9,083 bases of DNA from JBBQSU01 sp038234815 (GTDB lineage: Bacteria; Planctomycetota; Phycisphaerae; Tepidisphaerales; Tepidisphaeraceae): contig JBBQSU010000137.1 of the NCBI GenBank assembly GCA_038234815.1, forward strand, positions 1 through 9,083, in the 5' to 3' direction. Positions 1-6,162 of the stretch are shown here, piece after piece; the stretch's first letter is position 1, and each line of letters starts with the position of its first letter. Made by a program: the position numbers and the translations under genes. A model generated the notes under the pieces. It did no database searches. It saw only the letters and a list, made by a program, of their open reading frames with translations, and was not told the origin of the DNA.

Positions 1-387
1 ATGCACGGCCTGCAAGATCGGGTGCACCTGATCGGACCGGTATATGAACGCGAAAAAAAGCTTGCTGCGTATGTGGACGCAGTGGCCTTTTGTTTGCCCA
101 GCCATCGCGAAGGCTTCAGCATCGCCATCTTGGAAGCCATGACCTGCCGCTGTCCGGTCGTCATCAGCCGAGGCTGCCATTTCCCGGAAGTGGCCGCCGG
201 GGCGGGCATCATCATAGACCAAACCCCCGCAGCCATCAGCGAGGCATTGGCCCAACTGCTGTCCGACCCCGCCAAAGGCCAAAGCATGGGCCAAGCCGGA
301 GCGATGCTAGTGCGAAAGAGTTATACCTGGCCCACCATCGCGGAGCGGTTGGGGAGTGCGTATCAGGCATATGCGCACTTGCGATAA
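1..387 (+). CDS. GT4-family glycosyltransferase, C-terminal part (5' end outside window)
   Basis: This is the C-terminal half of a GT-B fold glycosyltransferase of family GT4 (group 1), which moves a sugar from a nucleotide-sugar donor to a growing glycan on the cytoplasmic side of the membrane. Only 128 residues are visible. A complete member has about 350-400, so the ATG at base 1 is almost certainly an internal Met of a longer gene. The diagnostic donor-binding E-x7-E motif is present (E37 and E45, in the context REGFSIAILEAM), followed by CPVVIS and the final helical segment. The same motif appears in the complete GT4 at 2906-4048 (REGFSLVCAEAM), so the cluster carries at least two GT4 enzymes. 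The gene ends in TAA, 124 bases before the preferred start of the acetyltransferase. Donor and acceptor sugars cannot be read from the sequence. The family call is firm and the specificity unknown. Confidence 0.9.
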   Translation: MHGLQDRVHLIGPVYEREKKLAAYVDAVAFCLPSHREGFSIAILEAMTCRCPVVISRGCHFPEVAAGAGIIIDQTPAAISEALAQLLSDPAKGQSMGQAGAMLVRKSYTWPTIAERLGSAYQAYAHLR

Positions 388-511
388 GCGACCGGTGGCG
401 GTCCGTGATTGTGCCGGATATGGCAACACGCCATCACCCACATCGCCTCGTCCGACCGTTCCCACCATGCCGCCGTGGTACACGGCCGGTGTCGCGGATA
501 AGATAAGCAGC
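388..511 (+). other. Intergenic gap between the partial GT4 and the acetyltransferase
   Basis: This 124-base stretch is the longest gap in the window. It holds no gene I can support. The acetyltransferase frame is open across it, but the encoded peptide does not look like the family. A perfect 5-bp inverted repeat, ATGGC-AACAC-GCCAT, lies at 420-434 and has no T-tract after it. No convincing promoter pair was seen. Confidence 0.5.
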
Positions 512-1060
512 ATGAAGGTCGATATTCAGGGGTATCGCAATCGACACGGCATGAAAGACCGCCTGCGACGTTTTTTGTGGCGAATCGTCTGGTTAACCCT
601 GTTTCGCCCAACGCCCCGAATCCTATTTCGATGGCGAGTCTTCTTGCTGCGGTGCTTTGGTGCCAAGATTGGACGCTGCTGCCCGATCTATCCGTCCTGC
701 AAAATACGGGCACCTTGGAAGATGGAGCTGGGAGATTTCACGACGTTGGCTTCGGAAGTGGACTTTTATAATGTCGATCTTATTACAATCGGATCGAACA
801 CAACCGTCAGCCAAGGTGCCTTTATTTGCACGGCGTCTCATGACATCAGCGATCCGCACATGGAACTGATAACCTCACCGATTCGGATTGGCAGTAGCGC
901 ATGGATCGCCGCGAATGCATTTGTAGGGCCTGGCGTCACAATCGGAGAGGGAGCCGTGGCCGGTGCCTGTTCGGTCGTTTTTAAGGATGTCGCGCCCTGG
1001 ACTGTCGTTGCAGGTAACCCCGCCCGAATCATAAAACAACGCGTCATGCGCGAAGGATGA
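512..1060 (+). CDS. WcaF-like hexapeptide O-acetyltransferase (polysaccharide modification)
   Basis: This is a left-handed beta-helix acyltransferase resembling the putative colanic-acid acetyltransferase WcaF, which acetylates sugar hydroxyls of an exopolysaccharide using acetyl-CoA. From the ATG at 512 it has 182 residues, the usual family length. A basic N-terminal helix (FLWRIVWLTLFRPTPRIL, about 21-38) leads into hexapeptide repeats from about residue 50. The family signature CTASHD (106-111) carries the probable catalytic H110. The closing coil includes FVGPGVTIGEGAV and VVAGNPARII (about 165-174). The frame stays open upstream to an ATG at 356, inside the previous gene. That 52-residue extension is rich in Pro, Thr and Arg and does not look like the family, so I prefer 512; 551 is another possible ATG. 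No clear Shine-Dalgarno precedes either. The TGA overlaps the next start as ATGA. Bases 721-840 are only 57/120 GC, lower than the genes downstream. The family is clear and the substrate is inferred from context. Confidence 0.88.
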   Translation: MKVDIQGYRNRHGMKDRLRRFLWRIVWLTLFRPTPRILFRWRVFLLRCFGAKIGRCCPIYPSCKIRAPWKMELGDFTTLASEVDFYNVDLITIGSNTTVSQGAFICTASHDISDPHMELITSPIRIGSSAWIAANAFVGPGVTIGEGAVAGACSVVFKDVAPWTVVAGNPARIIKQRVMREG

Positions 1061-2013
1061 TGCTTGTGAATACTACACCCGAGTCCACTCCCTCGATTGA
1101 GGCCAACGCAGCAGCGCAAAGGACTGCAACTCCCGCAGGCGTTAGCATCCTCATCCTCACCAAGGACGAGGAACTCAACATCCGCTCCTGCATCCAGCAC
1201 CTTGCATTCAGCGACGATATCGTCGTGCTCGACAGCTATTCGACCGACCGCACGGTGGAGATCGCCCTGGAATTTCCCAACGTTCGAATCATTAAGCGGA
1301 AGTTCGATACTTGGTCGAAACACAGCAATTGGGCGTTGGAAAATATCTCGTTCAAGCATCCCTGGGTTTATTATTCCGACGCAGATGAACACGTGACGCC
1401 GGAGCTTCGAGACGAAATCGTGCGTGTGGTCAACGACCCGTCCGGGCTTCATGTCGCCTACCGGCTGCGATATAAGAATATGTTCATGGGTCGTTGGCTG
1501 CATCGCGGAGGGGTGTATCCGGTGTGGATCATGCGGCTTTTTCGGCCCGATCGGGTGCGCTACGAAGAACGGGAAGTCAACGCCCATCCGCTGGTGCAGG
1601 GAACCGTGGGGGAACTAAAGGAACACTTTACACATTACAGCTTCAGCAAGGGCCTGGCCTGGTGGTTCGTTAAACACAATTCTTATTCGCAGATGGAGGC
1701 CCATGAGGCCCTCCGCGTGCGCTCTATCCCTCTTTTTTCTCATGCCCGAGGATTACTCTCCGCCGATCGTGCAGTTAAGCGACGGTCCCTAAAAAATCTC
1801 AGTTTCTTTCTTTCCTTCCGCGGACTGTCGCGGTTTGTGTATATGTACTTTTTACGGCTGGGGTTCCTTGACGGCATCGCGGGTTTTCACTACGCCATGA
1901 TGATTTCCATGTATGAATACTGGATCAGCCTGAAGGTGGCCGAGAAGCAGCATGACTGGAGCGGAAAGACCAATCGACTGGCCGATAAGCTGCTCAGGAA
2001 GGCCCATCAATGA
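1057..2013 (+). CDS. WaaE/KdtX-like family 2 glycosyltransferase (first of a tandem pair)
   Basis: This is a GT-A fold inverting glycosyltransferase of family GT2, of the type related to the LPS-core beta-1,4-glucosyltransferase WaaE. It has 318 residues. After a non-conserved tail of about 27 residues, the nucleotide-binding strand ILILTKDEELNI appears (31-42), then VVLDSYSTDRT (56-65). The metal/donor-binding DAD is at 108-110 (YYSDADEH). Family features continue with GGVYPVWIMRLFRPDRVRYE in the middle and RFVYMYFLRLGFLDGIAGF near the C-terminus. It overlaps the acetyltransferase stop by ATGA and the next GT2 by another ATGA, so translation is probably coupled. The start is uncertain by three codons: GAAGG abuts the ATG at 1057, ATG also occurs at 1060, and a GTG at 1066 sits at better spacing from GAAGG. 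It strongly resembles the next protein. A role in assembling an LPS, capsule or exopolysaccharide unit is inferred from neighbours; the sugar transferred is unknown. Confidence 0.9.
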   Translation: MMLVNTTPESTPSIEANAAAQRTATPAGVSILILTKDEELNIRSCIQHLAFSDDIVVLDSYSTDRTVEIALEFPNVRIIKRKFDTWSKHSNWALENISFKHPWVYYSDADEHVTPELRDEIVRVVNDPSGLHVAYRLRYKNMFMGRWLHRGGVYPVWIMRLFRPDRVRYEEREVNAHPLVQGTVGELKEHFTHYSFSKGLAWWFVKHNSYSQMEAHEALRVRSIPLFSHARGLLSADRAVKRRSLKNLSFFLSFRGLSRFVYMYFLRLGFLDGIAGFHYAMMISMYEYWISLKVAEKQHDWSGKTNRLADKLLRKAHQ

Positions 2014-2909
2014 GTTCGTCGGCTGAATCAACCCCCAAGGTCGATGTCTTGATCGCCACGCTGAACGAGGCCAGCCACATCGCCGAAACCGTAGAAAACT
2101 CGCGGCAGCTCGGCAACGTATTCGTGCTGGATTCGGGCAGCACGGACGGCACGCAGGAGCTGGCCCGTCAGGCCGGCGCGACGGTCACCGAACATGCTTT
2201 CATGAACTATGCCGCTCAAAAGAACTGGGGCCTGGACAATCTCCCTTTCACCGGCGAATGGATTTTCATCCTGGATGCCGACGAGCGCCTCACCCCGGCG
2301 TTGATTGACGACATCCGCAAGGCCGTGGCTCGCAGCGACGGCACCGTCGCGTACTTCATCAATCGCATGGTCATTTTCATGGGGCAGGCGATCCGGCATG
2401 GCGGATACTTTCCTTCATGGAACTTGCGACTTTTCAAGCGCGGTCGGGCGCGCTACGAGGAGCGATCCGTTCACGAACACATGGTCTGCGCCGGCCGCAC
2501 CGCTTACCTACCCCATTACATGCTTCACCTGCGCCGAGAAAGTTTGTCGCAGTACATCGCCAAGCATATCGGCTACGCCGACATGGAAAGCAACGAATGG
2601 ATTAAACGCAAGTGCGGCCAAAGCACGACCGCGCGCACCTCACAACTTTTCGAAGAGAGCCTTTTCATTCATCAGTGGACGCGTAGGAATATCTGGCCGA
2701 AAACGCCCTTTCGGCCCGCCGTGCGGTTTATGTACATGTATTGCCTTCGGCTTGGCTTCCTCGATGGGCTAGCGGGTTGGCACCTGGCGTGGCTGATGGC
2801 GAATTATGAGTACATGATCGGACTCTTGTATGCCGAAAAACTATCGCAGTTGCGGCAGTCGCCAGACAGCCCCTCGGCGGCAATGGCCGGAGGCACTTCC
2901 ACGCGATGA
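2010..2909 (+). CDS. WaaE/KdtX-like family 2 glycosyltransferase (second of a tandem pair)
   Basis: This is a second GT2 glycosyltransferase, 299 residues long, with the same architecture as the gene before it. The N-terminal strand VDVLIATLNEASHI (11-24) is followed by VFVLDSGSTDGTQEL (37-51). The metal/donor-binding DADE is at 89-92 (FILDADERLTP). Later come GGYFPSWNLRLFKRGRARYEER and the C-terminal signature RFMYMYCLRLGFLDGLAGW. Shared blocks with its neighbour (GG-Y-P-W--RLF, R-RYEER, RF-YMY-LRLGFLDG-AG, YEY-I-L--AEK) show the two are paralogues, probably from duplication and divergence, each adding a different sugar or linkage. A strong Shine-Dalgarno, AGGAAGG at 1996-2002, lies 7 bases before the ATG, and the start overlaps the previous stop (ATGA). 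The last 20 or so residues are small and polar and look unconserved. The 3' end overlaps the GT4 gene by ATGA. The family is secure; the substrate is not readable. Confidence 0.92.
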   Translation: MSSSAESTPKVDVLIATLNEASHIAETVENSRQLGNVFVLDSGSTDGTQELARQAGATVTEHAFMNYAAQKNWGLDNLPFTGEWIFILDADERLTPALIDDIRKAVARSDGTVAYFINRMVIFMGQAIRHGGYFPSWNLRLFKRGRARYEERSVHEHMVCAGRTAYLPHYMLHLRRESLSQYIAKHIGYADMESNEWIKRKCGQSTTARTSQLFEESLFIHQWTRRNIWPKTPFRPAVRFMYMYCLRLGFLDGLAGWHLAWLMANYEYMIGLLYAEKLSQLRQSPDSPSAAMAGGTSTR

Positions 2910-4048
2910 ATCGTCCGCTCCGCATCCTCCACCTCACCGCCGGATCGGATGCCGGGGGGGTTAGCCGTTATATCTTTGATCTTTCTTCGGCTTTGTACGC
3001 CCAGGGCCATCAGGTCACTATCGCCGGGCAACGCGGGGAGTGGCACTGGCTATTCGACAATGCGCCGTTCAAATGGCTTGCTCTCCCCCTCAAAGGCGGG
3101 CCTTGGCCGCTTTGGCGGTCGATGCTGTTTCTCAAGCGTTACTGTGAGCAGAATCAGATCGACCTTCTGCATACGCACTATCGCAAACCCACGCTGGTGG
3201 CTCGGCGGTTGCAGCATTTCCGCCGGATGCCGGTTCTTTATTCCGTTCATCTCTCGCACATCACCATTGCCGGCCCGCGGCGGTGGTTCAGTGATTTTGG
3301 CGATCACACGCACGTGGCTTCGGAAGACGCCCGGCGGTGGCTGCTGCAGGAAGCGCGCGTGCCCCAGCAGCGTGTCAGCCTTATTCCGCATGGCATCGAC
3401 GCCGAAAAATTCCCCTTCGCCGATGATACGGCCCGGTCTGCGGCGCGGGCCGAGTTGGGCCTGTCGCCCACCGATCTGGTTGCGGTTTATGTGGGTCGGC
3501 TGGATTCGCCTAAGAATGAGAAGTGGGTGCTGGATGTCGCGGCGCGATCGCGCGTGCGCTTGCCCAATCTAAAGGTGCTCCTGGCCGGTGACGGCCCCCA
3601 CGAGGCCGCACTCCGCCAGCGCATTCTCGACGAGCATTTAGGCGATCGTGTTCGCTGTCTTGGGCATCGCGATGCGCTGGCCGTTTATCAGGCTGCCGAC
3701 GCCCTGCTGCTTCCCTCGCAACGCGAAGGCTTTTCCCTCGTCTGCGCCGAGGCCATGAGCGTCGGCACGCCGGTCTTGCGCACGCGCACCAGTGGAACCA
3801 GCGAACTGATCGTCGAAGGCGTCACCGGCGCATCGGTCCCCATCAACCGCGAGGCGTTTATCGAAAGGGCCATCGCATTCCTGTCCGATGCCCCGGCGCT
3901 AGCGCGCATGCGCCCCCTGGCTTCCCACCACATCCGCCAGCACTTTGCGTTCAGCCGCCAGGTCGATCAAACCATCGAACTCTATCGCCGGCTGATCGAA
4001 ATGAAGGAACGATATTCGCCTTGGCGCGACCGTTTCATTTATGATTGA
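2906..4048 (+). CDS. GT4-family glycosyltransferase (group 1)
   Basis: This is a complete GT-B fold retaining glycosyltransferase of family GT4, 380 residues. The N-terminal acceptor domain begins RILHLTAGSDAGGVSRYIFDL, with the glycine-rich GGVSRY loop at 17-22. The hinge region has IPHGID (160-165). The C-terminal donor-binding domain has VGRLD (196-200), LLAGDGP (225-231) and the E-x7-E pair E274/E282 in REGFSLVCAEAM, followed by GTPVLRTRTSGTSELI. No signal peptide or membrane span is apparent, so it should act in the cytoplasm or at the inner face of the membrane on a lipid-linked glycan. The start overlaps the preceding stop as ATGA, and GGAGG at 2889-2893 lies 12 bases upstream, a slightly long spacing. 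It closes the translationally coupled chain; the epimerase follows after 24 bases. The donor could be the product of that epimerase, which is an inference from position only. Confidence 0.93.
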   Translation: MNRPLRILHLTAGSDAGGVSRYIFDLSSALYAQGHQVTIAGQRGEWHWLFDNAPFKWLALPLKGGPWPLWRSMLFLKRYCEQNQIDLLHTHYRKPTLVARRLQHFRRMPVLYSVHLSHITIAGPRRWFSDFGDHTHVASEDARRWLLQEARVPQQRVSLIPHGIDAEKFPFADDTARSAARAELGLSPTDLVAVYVGRLDSPKNEKWVLDVAARSRVRLPNLKVLLAGDGPHEAALRQRILDEHLGDRVRCLGHRDALAVYQAADALLLPSQREGFSLVCAEAMSVGTPVLRTRTSGTSELIVEGVTGASVPINREAFIERAIAFLSDAPALARMRPLASHHIRQHFAFSRQVDQTIELYRRLIEMKERYSPWRDRFIYD

Positions 4049-4060
4049 CGTTTTTACTTA

Positions 4061-4066
4061 AAGGAA
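4061..4066 (+). promoter_or_regulatory. Ribosome binding site of the epimerase
   Basis: AAGGAA lies 6 bases before the ATG at 4073. It is a clear Shine-Dalgarno and fixes the epimerase start. It sits in the short gap after the GT4 stop, so the epimerase has its own ribosome loading site instead of the overlap coupling used upstream. Confidence 0.7.
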
Positions 4067-4072
4067 CCCGCA

Positions 4073-5065
4073 ATGACCGACTGGAACAAACTTCATGGCC
4101 CGGCTTTTAAGGGCGCTCGCGTGCTCGTCACTGGCGGGGCAGGATTTATCGGGTCGCACCTCTCCGAGGCCCTGGCGTTGCTCGGTGCTGATGTGCTGGT
4201 GCTGGACGATCTCTCCGGCGGGGACACGCGCAATCTCGCCACGTTCAAGTGTGAATTCATCCAAGGAACGATTCTCAATGCACCGCTTCTCGAAAACACC
4301 GTCCAGGGGTGCCGTTTCGTGTTCCATCAGGCAGCGCTCGGATCGGTCCCGGGCAGTGTGGATCGCCCGCGAGCCTATCACGAGGTGAATGACACCGGCA
4401 CGCTAAATGTGCTGGAAGCGGCCCGCAAGGCTGGCGTGCAGCGGGTGATGTTCGCTGCCAGCAGCAGCGCTTATGGCGACGCGCCGGAACTGCCCAAGGT
4501 TGAGACCATGGCCGTGCAGGCCCTAAGCCCGTATGCCGCCAACAAGGCCGCCTGCGAAGCCCTGATGAGTGCCTACGCCAACAGCTATGGCATGGATACC
4601 GTCAACCTGCGTTACTTCAACATCTTCGGCCCGCGACAAAATGCCAACAGCGCCTATGCGGCCGTCATCGCGGCGTTTGCCAAGTCGCTTCTGGCCGGCA
4701 AACACCCGCAGATTTTCGGCGACGGCGAACAATCGCGCGATTTCACCTTCGTCGCCAACGCCGTTCATGCCAATCTGCTGGCCGCGCGATCCACGCAAAA
4801 GCTTACCGGTTGCGTGTTCAACGTCGCCTGCGGCCAACGCGTCACCGTGAACGAACTTGCCACACAGATGGCCCAGGCACTAGGCAGGCCCGCGCTTACC
4901 CCGCAGCACCATCCCCCGCGCGTCGGCGACGTCAAGCACAGCGTAGCCGACATCTCCGCGGCCCGGCAGACATTGGGCTATGCGCCGGTGGTCGATTTTT
5001 CCACCGGTCTGAAATCCACTGTCGCTTGGTATCAGGCCGAAGCGCCGGCTTCGGGCAAGGCATAA
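4073..5065 (+). CDS. NAD-dependent UDP-sugar 4-epimerase, WbpP/TviC-like (extended SDR)
   Basis: This is an extended short-chain dehydrogenase/reductase that interconverts UDP-hexose C4 epimers using tightly bound NAD; it is cytoplasmic and 330 residues long. The Rossmann motif GGAGFIGS (G21, G24, G27) opens the protein. A serine-rich catalytic strand SSSAYG (130-135) is followed by the Y154-x3-K158 dyad (LSPYAANK). Its text most resembles the UDP-GlcNAc/GalNAc 4-epimerase WbpP: HQAALGSVPGS (85-95), RYFNIFGPRQ (180-189), then FGDGEQSRDFTF (215-226) and GDVKHSVADIS (285-295). In WbpP-type enzymes a small residue at the sugar-acetamide pocket allows N-acetylated substrates, and S290 here seems to occupy it (alignment from memory). 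It may therefore supply UDP-GalNAc, UDP-GalNAcA or a related donor to the neighbouring transferases. Other 4-epimerases or 4,6-dehydratase-like relatives are less likely. It ends the polysaccharide block; 62 bases separate it from the deaminase gene. Confidence 0.9.
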   Translation: MTDWNKLHGPAFKGARVLVTGGAGFIGSHLSEALALLGADVLVLDDLSGGDTRNLATFKCEFIQGTILNAPLLENTVQGCRFVFHQAALGSVPGSVDRPRAYHEVNDTGTLNVLEAARKAGVQRVMFAASSSAYGDAPELPKVETMAVQALSPYAANKAACEALMSAYANSYGMDTVNLRYFNIFGPRQNANSAYAAVIAAFAKSLLAGKHPQIFGDGEQSRDFTFVANAVHANLLAARSTQKLTGCVFNVACGQRVTVNELATQMAQALGRPALTPQHHPPRVGDVKHSVADISAARQTLGYAPVVDFSTGLKSTVAWYQAEAPASGKA

Positions 5066-5127
5066 GTAATGCGGCACAAAACCGCGGCGCACCGATAGCT
5101 TAACTGAATCGACTTTTTGTCCGTCAC

Positions 5128-6123
5128 ATGGCTTCACCCCCCGTCGATATTCGCCCGCGCGATGTGCTGAGCGAAGTTCAGCTCGATGATTTCGTTCATC
5201 ACCTGCAGCGCCGCGCATTGGCGGCAGGCATGATCCCCATCGCTGCGGTCATTTCGGCCCAGCGCAGTGATGGCGGGCACGAAATCCTCGGCTTCGGCTG
5301 CAACCGCCTGCGCCAGGGCACTCCGGGCATCCACGGTGAAACCGGCGCGCTGATGCACCTCGGCCGGCGCCCCGGCGGATATCGCCAACTCACCATCACT
5401 TCGTCGCTCAGCCCCTGCCCGTTTTGCCAGCAAACTCTTGCCTGCCATCTCGGCATTGGCGCCGTGCGCATTCTCGATGCCAGCAATTATCGCCCGGATT
5501 TTTCCGGCTATGCCCGCGTAGGCATCTCGCCGGTGGTCGCAGAACATCCCGGCATTGTCAGTACCTTCGGGCAATGGCTTGACGATCCGGCCAACGCGGT
5601 CGTGTGGGATCGTGACAGTGGCCTGTGGCCCGGGCCGACTGCACCGGTGTTTGATATCCCCGCCAACCCGCGCCGCCTGCGGCAGATACTGGCGGTGGTC
5701 CACCAAACGGCGGCAGCGGGCCTGGAACACGGCGAAGCACCCATTGGCGCCGCTGTTGTCGACCCAGCCGGTGAAGTGATCGGCGCTGGGCACGCGCGCA
5801 TCCAAATGCAAGACGATCCGAGCTGCGTTGCGAGTATGGCGGCGTGGCGCGCCTGTGGCGGGCGAGATCAATGGCGCGATAAAACCCTCCTGCTCTCTGC
5901 CGGGCCGGACGCCATCGCGGCCAGCATGTTCACCGTGTTTGGCTTCGGCCAACTGGTGATCGCAAGCGATGCAGTCTTCGCCGGCCATGCTGACGACGTG
6001 CGCGCCCTGAGCATCCCCGTTCATGTTTTGAACGATTCTGCTTCCGATACCGCCTTGCGCAATTGGATCGGACAAACACCCCTCGATGTCGTTCGTGAAT
6101 ATCTCGGCGTCGAATTTGCTTAG
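5128..6123 (+). CDS. Tandem deaminase-fold protein: intact N-terminal cytosine-deaminase-like domain, zinc-site-less C-terminal copy
   Basis: This 331-residue protein contains two cytidine-deaminase-fold domains. The first (about 18-165) has the zinc and catalytic set of a deaminase: HGE at 69-71 and PCPFC at 96-100 (zinc ligands H69, C97, C100; proton shuttle E71). It resembles yeast cytosine deaminase Fcy1 more than tRNA adenosine deaminase: HGETGAL then SLSPCPFC, plus W160-x-x-D163-x-G165, which matches the substrate-binding C-terminal WxxDxG of Fcy1 as I remember it. The second domain (about 183-330) starts with a typical EHGEAPIGAAVVDPAGEVIGAGH, but the HAE position reads V234-A-S236 and the PCxxC position reads P260-D-A-I-A264, so no metal site is possible. 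Single-domain relatives have about 150-190 residues, so this is a fused duplication. It may deaminate cytosine, a related base or another small amine in the cytoplasm. No Shine-Dalgarno is obvious at the ATG; an in-frame TAA at 5101-5103 limits upstream extension. Confidence 0.82.
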   Translation: MASPPVDIRPRDVLSEVQLDDFVHHLQRRALAAGMIPIAAVISAQRSDGGHEILGFGCNRLRQGTPGIHGETGALMHLGRRPGGYRQLTITSSLSPCPFCQQTLACHLGIGAVRILDASNYRPDFSGYARVGISPVVAEHPGIVSTFGQWLDDPANAVVWDRDSGLWPGPTAPVFDIPANPRRLRQILAVVHQTAAAGLEHGEAPIGAAVVDPAGEVIGAGHARIQMQDDPSCVASMAAWRACGGRDQWRDKTLLLSAGPDAIAASMFTVFGFGQLVIASDAVFAGHADDVRALSIPVHVLNDSASDTALRNWIGQTPLDVVREYLGVEFA

Positions 6124-6162
6124 CCTCGCGGTTTCGTTTCTGTTGTAAGATGCCTCCGCACC

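Noticed and set aside
420..434. Inverted repeat ATGGC-AACAC-GCCAT as a terminator after the partial GT4
   Set aside because: The stem is only 5 bp and no T-tract follows on either strand.
838..1587. A 249-codon open frame on the - strand across the acetyltransferase/GT2 junction
   Set aside because: It overlaps two well-supported genes and their ATGA junction; no domain is recognisable.
5071..5085. GCGG-CACAAAA-CCGC as a terminator after the epimerase
   Set aside because: A 4-bp stem with no adjacent T-run; the TTTTT at 5114-5118 is too far away to act with it.
5134..6075. A 313-codon open frame on the - strand, antisense to the deaminase gene
   Set aside because: The + strand frame has clear deaminase motifs; the antisense translation shows no recognisable domain and is a by-product of GC-rich codon use.
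6141..6162. TAAGAT at 6146-6151 as a -10 element for the EEP gene
   Set aside because: Only 4 of 6 matches and no -35-like sequence at the right distance, so it is not supported as a promoter.
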